Positions 47,990 to 59,625 of a stretch of 64,000 nt of DNA are shown in pieces. The DNA is from Cryptomeria japonica (lineage: Eukaryota > Streptophyta > Pinopsida > Cupressales > Cupressaceae), in NCBI RefSeq assembly GCF_030272615.1, contig NC_081407.1, positions 378,762,400-378,826,399 of the forward strand. The letters run 5' to 3'. The notes beneath the pieces were generated by a model. The model was not told the DNA's origin and searched no databases. It worked only from the letters and a program-made list of their open reading frames with translations. The translations under genes and the position numbers were made by a program. The stretch's first letter is position 1, and the number at the start of each line of letters is the position of its first letter.

Positions 47990-49077
47990 AATATTGTCTT
48001 AGTTCCCGATGCTAAGCCCGTGAAACAAAAGATTCGAAAAATGAATCCTAAGGTGGCTCTGCTTGTTAAGGCTGAATTGAAAAATTATTGGAGGCTGGAT
48101 TTATTTGCCCTATTGATTATTCCCCGTGGATTTCAAATATTGTCGCTGTGGCTAAACCAGATAATAAAATAAGAATGTGTACCAATTTTCGAGATTTAAA
48201 TAAGGCTTCTTTAAAAGATGATTTCCCTCTTCCAAACATTGACATGATAGTTGATTCTACGGCAGGACATGCCTTTTTATCCTTCATGGATGGTTTTTTA
48301 GGATACAATCAAATTTTCATTAACCCTCAAGATCAATTCAAAACCGCTTTCACCACTCCTTGGGGTATGTTTTGTTGGATAATGATGCCTTTTGGACTTA
48401 AAAATGCCGGTGCAACTTATCAACAAGTGATGACCCTTATCTTTCATGATTATATGCATAAGATTTTAGAGGATTATGTTGATGATATTTTAGCCAAATC
48501 CATTCTTCGCATAGATCATATTAAAATCCTCCGTCAAATCTTTGAAAGAATTCGTAAATATCACATGCGCTTGAATCCCCGAAAATGTGTTTTTGGTGTG
48601 GATAGTGGAAAACTATTAGGATTCATAGTTTCGCATCGTGGGATTGAGGTGGACACTAAGAAAATAGATGCTATTGTCAACATGCCACCTCCTAGAAATG
48701 TCTCTCAACTTAAAAGCTTACAAGGAAAGATTCAAGCTATTCGTAGGTTCGTATCTCAACTTGCGGATCGTACCTTTCCTTTTACTCAACTTCTCAAAAA
48801 GAATATCACTTTTCAATGGAACAAAGATTATCAGCAAGCATTTGAAGATTTAAAAGTGTATTTGGCTAGTCCTCCTATTCTAAAACCTGTCGAACCTTCT
48901 AAACCCTTCCTTCTGTATACAGCTGCTTCTTCTCATGCTCTCGCAGCATTGTTGGCACAACATGATAAAGATGGTAAGGAATGTTCGGTTTATTACATAA
49001 GTCGTACCTTACTCGATTATGAGACCCGATATTCTGCGATAGAAAGACAATGCTTGGCCTTGGTGTTTGCGACTTAG
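47990..49077 (+). pseudogene. Ty3 reverse transcriptase and degenerate RNase H
   Basis: RT motifs in order: KIRMCTNFRDLNKA, PLPNIDMIVD, FMDGFLGYNQI (first catalytic Asp), MPFGLKNAGATYQ, YVDDILAKS (catalytic DD at about 48,478) and KLLGFIVSHRGIEVD. A frameshift near 48,085 separates the upstream frame from this one. The following RNase H has LLYTAASSHALAALLAQ, so the usual first catalytic Asp is absent, and the frame ends at TAG 49,077 in FAT*KLRHYLL. A vestigial first RNase H is expected where a second one is present. Confidence 0.88.
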
Positions 49078-49080
49078 AAA

Positions 49081-49740
49081 TTGAGACATTATCTTTTATA
49101 TTCAGAAGTCCACGTCATGGTAAAGTTTGATCCTTTGAAGCATCTTTTCTCTAAAACTGATTTATCAGGACGCCTAGCTAAGTGGGTTATGATGTTAACT
49201 GAATTTGACCTTAAATTTGTTTCACAAAGAGAAATTAAAGGGCAAGCATTGATCGATCACTTAGTTGAGGCCCCTTCACCTTTCTCCTTCCCTAATTCTG
49301 AGTCTTTCCCCAATGACTTCATTTTTTCTATAGAGAAAGATGAAACTTGGGAGTTATACTTTGATGGTTCTAAGTGTCGTACGAGATCGAGGGCAAGTGT
49401 TGTTCTGATTTCTCCTACAAGGAAATCCATTCCCTTATCCTATCGTCTAAATTTCCTGTGTACCAATAACATTGCTGAGTATGTGGCTCTTATAGTGGGA
49501 ATAAAAGTAGCCTTAGCTCTGAATATAAAACACATACATATTTATGGAGATTTGCAATTGATTATAAGACAAGTAACGAGACTGTATCAAGCAAAACAAG
49601 ACAAATTATCACAATATAAAGACCTTGCTATCTCTTTATTACAAAAATTCAATTCTTATACCATGGAATTTGTTCCTCGAAAAGATAATCGACATGCGAA
49701 CGCAATGGCATGTGTGGCTTCTCTTGTATCTTTAGAGGAC
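49081..49740 (+). pseudogene. Second (acquired) RNase H domain
   Basis: WELYFDGSKCRTRSRAS (near 49,350) supplies the first catalytic Asp, TNNIAEYVALIVGI the Glu, and YGDLQLIIRQV the next Asp; HIYGDLQL has L in place of the usual S. FVPRKDNRHANAMACVASL closes the domain. This is the archaeal-type RNase H known from Tat elements, placed between the degenerate RNase H and integrase. The final usual Asp (N-x-x-AD) reads NAMA, so activity is doubtful. Confidence 0.8.
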
Positions 49741-51102
49741 CCTGTGGTTGATCTTAAATTTGTTATTCACAACCTTATTTCTCCAGCTATTGTAGATGAT
49801 TCTAGCTTGGTGACATGTTGTGACTTTATAGACTCAGATGAATGGTATTCGCATGTCGTAAGATATCTGACCGATGGTACCTTTCCTGATTCTGCCAATA
49901 GGAACACTAGGGCTAGAATCCGTAAGCTGTCTGCTAGATATATCATTCTTTCTAATGTTCTTTACCGAAGGGGTTATAACAGTCTTCTCCTTCGCTGTCT
50001 TAACAAATCGGAAATCCCCGTTGCTCTTGAAGAGGCACATTTAGGTTCCTGTGGGGGGCATTTTGGAGGCAAATCCTTGGTTCAAAGATTGCTTCATATG
50101 GGATACTATTGGCAAACTATGCAGAAGGATTCTTTTTCATTTGTTAAGAAATGTCATCAATGTCAACAACACAATAATCTGATTCATGCTCTTGCCCAAG
50201 AACTTCGTTCTCAAGTAGCTTCTTGGCCCTTCTCCGCATGGGGTTTGGATCTCATTGGTAAAATCTCTCCTCCTTCATCTCAAGGACACACCTTCATTAT
50301 AACCGCAACAGATTACTTTACGAAGTGGGTAGAAGCTATTCCCCTTCGCTCTACTACTGCTGAAGTGATTTGTCAATTTCTTCTAGAAAACATCATTTCT
50401 CGATTCGGGATACCTTCCACTATAATCTCAGATAATGGGACATCATTTAAGAACAAGGACGTGAAGAAATTCCTCGAGAAGTATCATATCAAACATCGAT
50501 TTTCTACACCATACTATCCTCAATCAAATGGTCAAGCTGAATCATCCAATAAGATAATTGAGCAAATTCTTCGCAAAACCGTGAATAAGCATGGTAAGGA
50601 TTGGAGTAATCAGCTAATCTATGCTCTTTGGGCCTACCGAACGAGTGTACGAATTGCTACAAGAACTACCCCTTATAGTCTTGTTTATGGTGCTGACGCT
50701 ATTATGCCTTTAGAGTTAGAGATTCCATCACTTAGGGTTTCTCTCAAAGGTATAGTAGATGATGACTCTTATAGAGAACAACGACTTCAACAGCTTGAGA
50801 TGCCTGATGAACAGCGTATAAACACTCTTGAGCATATTCAAGCATATCACAAAACTCTACAACGAAGCTATAATAATAAGGTTATTCAACGTTCCTTCTT
50901 AGTAGGTGACTTAGTCCTCTATGAGAATCAGCGCAATGTGAATGCCTTACCTGCAGAAAAGGGAAAATTTAGTCCTAATTGGCTTGGACCGTATATCGTT
51001 ATTGAAGATTATGGATCAGGTGCTTACAAAATAATGGATGTAGACGGTACACCTCTTAAAGAACCTATCAATGCTATGCACTTGCGTAGATACTATGCTT
51101 AA
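49741..51102 (+). pseudogene. Ty3 integrase
   Basis: An H-H-C-C zinc finger is visible (AHLGSCGGHFGG... then KKCHQCQQH near 50,035-50,170). The catalytic core has WGLDLIG (first D), IISDNGTSF (second D) and GQAESSNKII (E), followed by YALWAYRTSVRIATRTTPYSLVYG and a C-terminal domain ending LRRYYA at 51,102. The frame shows no stop in this part, the best preserved section of pol. Usual role: insertion of element DNA into the genome. Confidence 0.9.
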
Positions 51103-51627
51103 TTCCTCATTCCTTATCTTTCATTTCATCTAAGCTTCATTTCAGTTCTTCAAAATTGGGTAATATGTTAGTATATCTTGGTTAGAGCAAATAGAATTAA
51201 ATGATATGGTGTTTAATCTATATTGCTTCATTCTTGACAAGCGTGTTTCTTTACTTTATAGTTTGTCTTGAATTCATTTATGTAAATTGTAAAAGATTTA
51301 CATTTCCATTATACTAGCATATTACACAATGTCTTTATGTGTTAAGTGGAATCGTATCATGTTGTGTTTAAGATTAAAATTAAATCACATTAGTTATATG
51401 ATTCTTAGACTTAATGCATATTTCTTCCCTATCATCAATGTAGTACTTGATTAAATATTTTAATTAAGTCACACATGTATCAATTTAATCATGGAGCATT
51501 GAGAAATCAATCACATGGAAATTAAATCTTGAACATACATGTACATCTACCAAATGTATTAACTTTAATCAAAATACACATTATTTTAGGCATTAAAGAT
51601 AACACGTTTGAGACAAAGAGAAGCATG

Positions 51628-51676
<49 letters not shown>

Positions 51677-51797
51677 ATCAGGTTTTCGTATACAAATATA
51701 GGTCACTATACATCCAAAATGTGACCTATCCTACATCATGACATCATCTCCTATCCGTAGGGCTAGTGACTGGAGAATGACGACTAGACGCTCCCTC
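51103..51797 (+). other. Spacer between pol and antisense PMD gene
   Basis: AT-rich. Contains a (GT)n microsatellite at about 51,636-51,674. No coding frame recognised. Confidence 0.6.
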
Positions 51798-54254
51798 CTA
51801 ATTTGGTCGTGAAGGTGGACCCATAGGTGTGTAGCGTGATATAGACTGTGAGTGACTCTGAGAGGAACTCCTACGATCCCTATCCATAAGGATCGTGTGA
51901 TAGGAGGTAGCCTCGGCCTGAGCTATTGCTAGAGCTCGTTGTGCCTGCTGAAGGTTCTCTGATAGAACTCTCTCTCTCTCCCTCCATATGTCCACTTGTA
52001 CTCGAAATGGGGAAAACAAGTCCTCATGTCGACCTGCATTCCTCTGAGGCCTATAAGCAATCTGTGAGGAACTAGGGATTTGTGCCATCGTGGAAATGTC
52101 TGTCACTACTTGCTGAATCAAGGAACACCACTCCTGCACATTAGCTGTAGCAGTAGAACAGATTTTTGTATTAGTACCATTCTATATCATCAAAACATTA
52201 ATCAATCAATATAAACCTACTATACCTGGATCTCCCTCACGCCAGTAGGGATCATGATATGGTAGCATCTGTGAATAGGAACTACTAGGCTCCCCACGCT
52301 CAAATAATCTATGCACGATGGGTGTAGACTGGCCCGTACTAGAAATAGGTCTCTGTATTGCCTCATGTTCCCCCTTTTGGGGAATAAGAGGAGGATCCAA
52401 GGCTATGGTATCATCTCCTGAATGGTGGGGAGCTGCATCTAACTCCTCCTCATCATCTCTATCCTCCTCCTCCTCATCCTCATCCTTGTCTACATCCTCA
52501 TCCTCATCCTCATTCTCCTCATCTCTATCTGTGTCATCCTCCTCTCCCTCCTCCTCCTCCTCGGCACTAGGCTGATCTCCTATGGGTGGATCAGGATCTC
52601 CTGCCTCCTCATGACCCTCTCCCTCCTCTGGCTCCTCCGACTTGGATCCCTGATCCTCATCTCAGTCTCCATGTCTCCATGGGCCTGGATGGGCTGTCGG
52701 GTGATCTGGTGGAAAGATAGGCCCTAGGTATGATCTCACAAACCATGAGAGATACCTGCGTTGTGCTCCAGGCTCTGCAAAGTAATCAGTGACCACATCC
52801 TGATCGGCTCCCTCTATATCTGTAGTCTTGATGTCATCTATCATCAGTCTCGCTACTGCTCTAGGTCTGGGAAGGACTCGTGAGTGTCGAGTATAGATGG
52901 GTACATTGGCTGGAACACACTGCTCTAGCCCAAACTGCCTCCGTACTCGGTCAAAGTAGAATGGGACTATGATATGTGAATATCATCCCCGTAGTAGGCG
53001 GTTCCTCTATAAGCATGCTAGCTGTCTCTCCATCCCATCCCATCCCATCTGTGCATCCTCAGATATGGTCTCCATACTGTCACCTCAACTGTGAATCTAT
53101 CAAATATCACTCTCCAATATAACAGATCCCCAAATCTCCACTCACTGGTAAGTGTATAGGCAAACACCCTAGGTCGCTCGCTAGCCGTACTCATCGGATA
53201 GCTGACAGGCCTGGTGCATGTAAAGTGCTCAAATATCCACACCTGCAGAAGTGTGCATGTCATCAAGCTGCAACCCTGTCCAAACACATACTCCTCAAGG
53301 TCGTGATAGAGATGTGCAAGCATACTCCGACCCCAAGCATATACTCTGATGCACCATGTAAGACCCCATGCATGTGCATACCTCATCCATTAGGGCAGAC
53401 GGCTAGTGCAATGATGGCAATCATAAGACATCTCACAAGGGGCACCTCTCTTGTAGGATGTAAGAGCCAGCTGACCATGATGTGACCTCTCATCTCACTC
53501 AGCATGACTCTCCCTATGTAGTATACCTGCTCCCTCTTATGGTCCTCCATTGACCGATCGGTCGCGTATGTCATAGTAGCTCCTCTGATAGGAAGATGAA
53601 GTATGCGGTACACATCCTCAAGTGTAACCATCATCTCTCCTACTGGAAGATGGAATGTACATGTGTTAGGATCCCATCACTCCATCAGTGCCATCAGCAT
53701 CACAGGATGAAATTGAATAGCCAGCTTGAGGATCGCATACCATAGACCCACAATCGATAATGTATCCCTCTCTGCCTGAGTCAGCTAGGGAATCTGATCT
53801 CGCAGACTGCGAAGAATCTACCCCGCGGTGTGCTCTCTCATGTATGGGAGACCCTGCAACACAAAAACATAAGTATAATCAATACTCAATCATCAAAATC
53901 ATTCACGCAAATTGTCGAACATTGTATGCTAACCCTGACATCCCTCGCCAAGTCCTGATTGGGACCATGGCACCCTGAGAGGACCATGGCGCCCTGTCAG
54001 GGACCATGGCGCCCCATAGGGACCATGGCGCCCTGAAAGGACCATGGCACCCCACATGGACCATGGCGCCCTGGGTGGGACCTAGGGTCAAATTCCAGGG
54101 CTCGCAAATGATCACAGAAAGTCAAAGTCAAGAGAAATGCAGAAAATCAAAAGTCAACATTCAGTCAACTCACCTCGTCTAGTGGCTCGTCATCGATTAC
54201 GGCCTGTCGCATGATCTCAATCCTCGTGGGATGCTCCGGTCGTCGTGAAGGCAT
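51798..54254 (-). pseudogene. Plant mobile domain (PMD) gene, antisense in the Ty3 element
   Basis: Exon 1: 54,254-54,174, MPSRRPEHPTRIEIM...DEPLDE (27 codons). Intron 1: 54,173-53,854, GTGAGT...TTGCAG. Exon 2: 53,853-52,221, with LTQAERDTLSIVGLWYAI, CTFHLPVGEMMVTLEDVYRI (the PMD hallmark), LLQVWIFEHFTCTRP, DRVRRQFGLEQCVP and a long acidic run (EDEDEDVDKDEDEEEE). Likely intron 2: 52,220-52,134, GTAGGT...GTGCAG. Exon 3: 52,133-51,798, with a coiled-coil-like EREERVLSENLQQAQ-type helix. Three stops early in exon 2 and two frameshifts (about 53,390 and 53,000) inactivate it. The PMD (aminotransferase-like) family occurs in plant genes linked to silencing and in transposons. Confidence 0.78.
53961..54074. 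repeat. Six 19-bp tandem units in PMD intron 1
   Basis: Each unit is 19 bp and holds GGACCATGGCRCCC, with NcoI- and NarI-like palindromes CCATGG and GGCGCC. The junctions CCCTGTCAGGG and CCCTGAAAGG form small stems. The GGGACCATGG core also occurs in the LTRs (44,090 and 55,202). Confidence 0.9.
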
Positions 54255-54820
54255 GATGATGGCTATGTGGGCTTCACTGCAATGAACAATACTTAGAAAT
54301 CAACAAAGTGACAAATGCAAATGTCACTTTCAAGGTATATACTTTCATTCCTTTACCTTTACTTTCAAAACCCTAATTTTCCTCTATCACTCATTTCATC
54401 ATAACTTGAGTTTGGGAGATGCAATTTTTGAACCGTTTGTTGTGTAGGAATCGTATTTTCATTCCCCTACTCTCGAGATGTTCCAAAAAGTGCTCTGATG
54501 AAGCCTATTCAGTGAACATCCCTCATCAATACTCTCTTACACAATTTGTCGTAAGTAAACATGCTATCCTGTTTCACCTCCCTAATAAGAAAGTCGAAAC
54601 AGGGGGGGCATATAGCTACTCACAAATTTCATCACTTTCCTTAGTAAGCATTAGGTGATTTTGTGATCTAATGTGTGTTTTGTAGGGTGCGGTTCCTAAC
54701 TATGTACTGCAGATACCACTGGGGGCTTCGTCCGACAACTTATGGATATATCCTTTTTCAAATGATGTTTACTTTTCTGTACTTTATCTTGCATATGCAC
54801 GTAGTACTCATATGACCGCT
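54255..54820. other. Spacer before the 3' LTR
   Basis: Non-coding; upstream flank of the antisense PMD gene and probably its promoter. No TATA box is clear. Confidence 0.4.
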
Positions 54821-54835
54821 AAAGTGGGGGCTAAA
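54821..54835 (+). promoter_or_regulatory. Polypurine tract of the Ty3 element
   Basis: AAAGTGGGGGCTAAA directly before the 3' LTR. Confidence 0.75.
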
Positions 54836-56506
54836 TGTAGCGTTGTAAATTGTACGCACTTGCTAGGGTGGTACAATTTCACACCTAGTTTAGCACCTGC
54901 CTTGGTGCATTTTACATTTTGCATTGCATTTCTTCTTTAGCACTTAATTAATCAAATTAATTAGGTCTAAGGTCCTATTTCATCATCCTCTACATCATAA
55001 AGTTGGGCCCTTTCATTAAAGTGTGCCCTTTTCATTTTATTCCTCCAATACATCATTCAATCAAAAACCCTAATTAAGTCCTATTTTGAACTTGGGGGCT
55101 TGGTTTCGGGGGTCAAAACATCTCGAAATCACCTGTAACTTCGAGATTCTCTCTAAAATCATCATATCCGACGGCCCTGAAAATTTGGTGAAAAGTTGTC
55201 GGGACCATGGCGCCTGGAGGGCACATGGTCCTGGACATTTTTCTCGAAATTTTAGGAACACAATCCAATCATAAAATAAAGCTTAACCCCAAGAAATTGG
55301 TGGGAGATTCAATCTTTAGGTCGGCCAAAAGACGAAATTATGACCTAGGGTTTCATACATAAGAGCTCTCTTTCTTCATTTGAAAGGATCCAAATTTTAT
55401 TTTCAGGATCCTCATATGCAACGAAAGAGCAGATCTTTGAAGACTTCGACAACATTCAACATCCATCTATCAAGCATTTATCAATTTCATTCATCCATTT
55501 AGGGTTTGGAAGACATTGAAGAGCAATAGGAGATTACCAACTGAAGATTGGCTTGTACCCCTCCCTTGGGATTGGGTATGATTTCATGTTGTTTACATGT
55601 CTTTACTTAAGCTTCAATATATCACTTATTCATGCTTTAGATCACTTTGCATCTTGATTTAGAGCATTTACATTATCATTTACAAGAAATTAGGGTTTAC
55701 TTTCTAGGTTGCTCTAGTTTGCTTACTTGCATTTTAGGATCTTGCACACACACAGGGTCTGCACACACAATACTTTTTACAATACAACTTGGCTATTCGT
55801 GGAGGTGGAAATCACCGAAGCGGGGGTTTGGCTAAGGCAAAACCCTATATAACCGCCCACCATACCCTTTTAAGATATAAGTGTAGGTTTTGGGACTCGG
55901 ATGACGCTGTAGGTTGCAAATCCAGGAGAAGCAGACTGAGACCGACCTTCCCACCAAATTGCAGAGAAAAAGACCAGGACAAAGGCGTGGGGCACCCTGG
56001 TTTTGCCAGGACAGGGGCGCTGGGCGCCTTGGTCCCTAGGATAGAGGCGCTGGGTGCCCTGGTCCTCCTGACAAACAGTAATTTTTGGCATTTCTGGCAG
56101 TTTTCCAGGTTGCAAAACAGCAGTTTCAGGAGCAGTTTCCGGGACAGAATCAGGACAGTGGCACCTGCGCCCCCGTCCCTAACATTTTCACTCAGATTTT
56201 GACTCTGGGTATGCATCTGCATTCTTGTTTTGTCCTTATGTTTATAGCTGTTCATTGTTTAATCTCAATTCTACAATCTTGTTATTAGTTCATACTTGCA
56301 TTTTGTGATTAGGACTTGAACTTGCATCATTTTATCTTTCAATTACAATGAAGGAATAGAAATCCTAATAGGTAGCCCGTGGCTCTCTCTTTCACAAAAA
56401 TAAGTAGCCAATTGTGTGATACCTCTAGGCTCTTTCGTATTCTGTAATTTGTGTCAAAAGGTAGGATTAGGGCATGTTAACCTAGTCTCGCTTTTTCCCC
56501 TACACA
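54836..56506 (+). repeat. 3' LTR of the Ty3 element
   Basis: 1,671 bp, same length as the 5' LTR, starts TGTAGCGTTG and ends CCTACACA. About 90-100 differences from the 5' LTR by eye, mostly transitions. Confidence 0.93.
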
Positions 56507-56989
56507 AGTATAGTCAAATGATCAAAAATAGTTCATTAGGATTTGATAATGAAGGAAGCATCTCCTTATATAGAAGACACTATATGAAATGGAGGGATAA
56601 GATTGAGAGGTGTAAAAAGGAGGTCGGCTAGGAATAGAGGGTAGGTAGAAGAAATAATAAAATAATGAAAGAGGTAGTTAGTGTAGGAATTAAGAGATGA
56701 ATGACATGTGTCATGTGTAGAAAAAGCTAATGAATTAATTAAATAAATAAAGATTTATTTAATTAATAGAAGAAATGGAATAATTAAATTAATAAGTATT
56801 TATTTAATTTAGGAAAATGATAATTTAAATAAATAAATGTATTTATTTATTTGAGAAATAAGGCTAGAAGAGGATAAATGAATTAATTAAATAAATAAAG
56901 ATTTATTTAATTAATAGAAGAATTAGGCTTAGATAATTAAATAAATAAAATATTTATTTAATCAGACATGACAATTTTGAGTGTCTACA
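56507..56989 (-). repeat. Outer LTR family, minus copy, 5' portion
   Basis: On the minus strand begins TGTAGACACTCAAAATTGTC at 56,989, with the same palindromes and TATA box as the plus copies. With 43,426-43,715 it forms one LTR of about 770 bp, the only complete copy of this family here. Confidence 0.8.
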
Positions 56990-57007
56990 TTTTGGCCCTC
57001 TTTGAGA
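56990..57007 (-). promoter_or_regulatory. Polypurine tract before the minus LTR
   Basis: On the minus strand CTCAAAGAGGGCCAAAATG leads into the LTR start, so this LTR was a 3' LTR and the sequence to its right (plus coordinates) was element interior, making the PMD gene antisense to that element. Confidence 0.6.
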
Positions 57008-57499
57008 CAATGCGGCTTGTCGCGTTGTTTCAAAGAGGATAAGATGAACTGATACAGAGTTGCCTCAAGATGGGAATGATATGCCCCTTCAAGAGATTGG
57101 ATGAAAATATCTGAAAAGATGGCAGACAATCTCTCGATAAGAAAGATGGGATAGAATGGACTGATTGAATAAAGTGACAAAGTCACGGGATAGAAGACTG
57201 ACTCGGGAAATGAGGGCGAGGGCTAGGGTAGGCTATAAGATAGACCACGGGCAAAAGACATCCTCATTGTCATCCACACATTCAGGAGAGTAGATTGCAG
57301 AGCGAGAAAAGAGTAGGAGCAGTTAGTAGTGATGGCTTTTGTTCATAGATTTGACCGTGTTCGTTGATTCCAGAGACCAGTAGAGGCAGGAGAGCCGGTA
57401 AGTACCACCAAACCTCCTTGTACTTTGATGTATTTAATTTTGTCATTAATGCATCATAGGTAGAGCAATAAATGTTCTTAGAATAGGGTCTCAAAAATG

Positions 57500-57775
57500 T
57501 CAAAAAATGTCTAGGCACGTCTGCGTTGGTGCCAGGCGTGTCTGTGTTCGCCAAGCGCGTCTGTGTAGGTGCTAGACACGTCTGTGTCTAAAACCATGTT
57601 TGTGTCGAATGCGTGCATGTTTGAGTCATGTAGGGGTGTCTGTGTCATACAAGTGCGTATGTGCATAGCATAGGCACGTCTATGTCATACAAGCGCGTCT
57701 GTGTTGTTTAGATGCGTCTGTGCAGTCTGTAAGCGCATTTAAGTCTAAAAATGCAGAGTTTTGTCTTCTAGGTCA
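57500..57775 (+). repeat. Degenerate GCGTCTGTGT repeats in intron 1
   Basis: About ten variants of CGCGTCTGTGT / CACGTCTGTGTC at irregular 20-35 bp spacing in the 5' half of intron 1. Confidence 0.6.
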
Positions 57776-57873
57776 AATCGACAGTTCTATGATGAACATA
57801 CACTGTCGATTGGATAAGCTGCTGAGAGGATACACTCAAGCAGGTCCTCTAGGGAAGACTAGGATAGATCAGG

Positions 57874-58148
57874 GCACTTTGTGATGAACAGTGAGTACCA
57901 AGATAGAGTACTTTGTGATGAACAGGGAGTAATTAAAGTATAAGCAGCACTTTGTGATGAACAATGAGTGCAAATGTGATGAGCACTTTGTGATGAACAG
58001 GGAGTGCAAAATACGTAGTACTTTGTGATGAACAGGGAGTACCATTAGGATAGATAGCAACACTTTGTGATGAACAGTGAGTGTCACTAGGATAGATAGC
58101 CATATGCATTTAGATAAAAAGTAGCATTTTGTGATGAATAATGAATGC
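57874..58148 (+). repeat. Seven-unit tandem hairpin array in PMD intron 1
   Basis: Units share the 15-nt loop beginning TTGTGATGAA. Stem pairs: GCACT/AGTAC (one mismatch), GTACT/AGTAA (one mismatch), GCACT/AGTGC (twice), GTACT/AGTAC, ACACT/AGTGT, GCATT/AATGC. The array ends 36 nt before the intron 3' splice site. Confidence 0.88.
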
Positions 58149-59539
58149 CACTATAACTGACATGATTGATTTGCTTGACTGCAGGAGTATTTGCCTATGT
58201 TGGAGTCATGGGAGAGATTCCCATCGATGCAGAGATTGTGACCTGAGTTGTCAGTTGAGGATAGAGCTACGAGGAGATGGGTTTGAGACATGTACTGTAT
58301 GTGCCTGAGTTTCGGGTGAACATGGGTTTGCTGACTACGCTGGCTGAGAGATAGCACTCTGAGATGTGCACATTCCATTTACCGATGGGTGAGATGACAG
58401 TCACCCTGGAGGATGTCTACAGGATACTACGGGTACCGATTGATGGGGCGCTGATTCCATACAGTCGAGACGGTGACAAAGAGGCCTTGAGACGGGTGTT
58501 TCAGGACCCTAGACTAGAGATGAGAGTAGGACACGTGGCATGGGACACCATGATAGCCACAGGACTAGTGCTGCCGACAGTAATAGGAGGAGCTATCAGT
58601 GGGTTCCTGTGTCCGGATAGGGCGACACGGGGGTTGGTGGTGGGTTGGGGAGGAGCACTGGAGACACTAATGACGCAACACACCAGATACGCCTGGGGAC
58701 CGTGTGTGCTGGCCCATTTGTATTATGAGCTTCATTAGTTTGTTTATCATGGATTAGTGGGATTGGGCTGTAGAGTGACATTGCTACAAGTATGGGCCTA
58801 CGAGCATCTGCCAGTTACCCGACCAATACACTTCAGGGGCAGAGGTCATGGATGCAGCTTTGTACATTTGTATGATATGATCACATCACAGCCGCAGATT
58901 GGCAGGTTAGAGCATTGGCGGCGAGTGATAGATGACATTGATGTAGTCATCTAGAGACCATACCTAGGCTGCAAGGAGTGGGAGGATGACGCAGTGGAGC
59001 TGCCTTACACCTTCCGGAGTAGGTACTTAATTGGGCGGATGCCCTATGTGTTAGAGAGATAGCTGGTGGATAGGGTTTACAGGCAGTATGGTAGGATCCA
59101 GAGGATGCCACGGGGCTCGGGCATGTATGCTCGCACAGTTAGAGATCAGGCACAGTTTGGGCCGTTGCTGTCGTATGATTAGGCAGGCACACAGCTGGCA
59201 GAGATGATGCCCCTACCCTGGGATATGTGGCCTGAGATCAAGGATGCCAGCATGGATGCCGAGTATACAACTTATTGGGCAAAGCATCCGTTCCCACAGT
59301 TGACAGATCCAGGAGAGGCATTGGAGGGAGATGGGGGGGGGAGATGATGACGAGGGTGGAGGTGATGGAGCTAGAGGGAGACAGAGGAGGAGGGGAGTAG
59401 TTGGAGAGAGGAGGGTTGCACCTTGGAGGGAGGGTGGAGAGGAGAGAGAGGCTCGGGTGGTGAGGGGTCGCAGTGGATTGCCGGTGCAGGTGCTAGCAGC
59501 ACAGGGTCCTAGAGCACAGGGTCCCAGACAGGTGCAGAG

Positions 59540-59625
59540 ATAGGTACAGGGACAGGGACAGAGACAGGGACAGAGACAGGTACTTGTACAGGCACAAGTA
59601 CAGGTACAGGTACAGGCATAGGGGA
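59540..59625 (+). repeat. Hexamer-like CAGGKA repeat in PMD exon
   Basis: Imperfect CAGGGA / CAGGTA / CAGAGA hexamers encode alternating Gln-x residues (QGQGQRQGQRQ, VQAQVQVQVQ). Two TAG codons lie at its edges in place of CAG. Confidence 0.75.

Larger units (their letters stand above)
43716..56506 (+). mobile_element. 12.8-kb Ty3/gypsy element, Tat-like, with antisense PMD gene
   Basis: Flanked by AGTAT on both sides (43,711-43,715 and 56,507-56,511). The two LTRs are each 1,671 bp. By eye they differ at roughly 5-6 percent of positions. Internal order: primer site, gag-like frame, protease, G-patch-like segment, reverse transcriptase, degenerate RNase H, second RNase H, integrase, antisense PMD gene, purine tract. 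A second RNase H before integrase and an extra gene between pol and the 3' LTR are features of the plant Tat lineage. Five stops and one frameshift in gag-pol make it inactive. It lies inside the minus copy of the outer LTR. Confidence 0.92.

Noticed and set aside
52318-52575. Ser-rich plus-strand frame
   Set aside because: It is the antisense of the acidic Glu/Asp run of the PMD gene.
57874-58148. CRISPR-like repeat array
   Set aside because: Spacers are short and irregular, units are imperfect, and the context is a plant intron.
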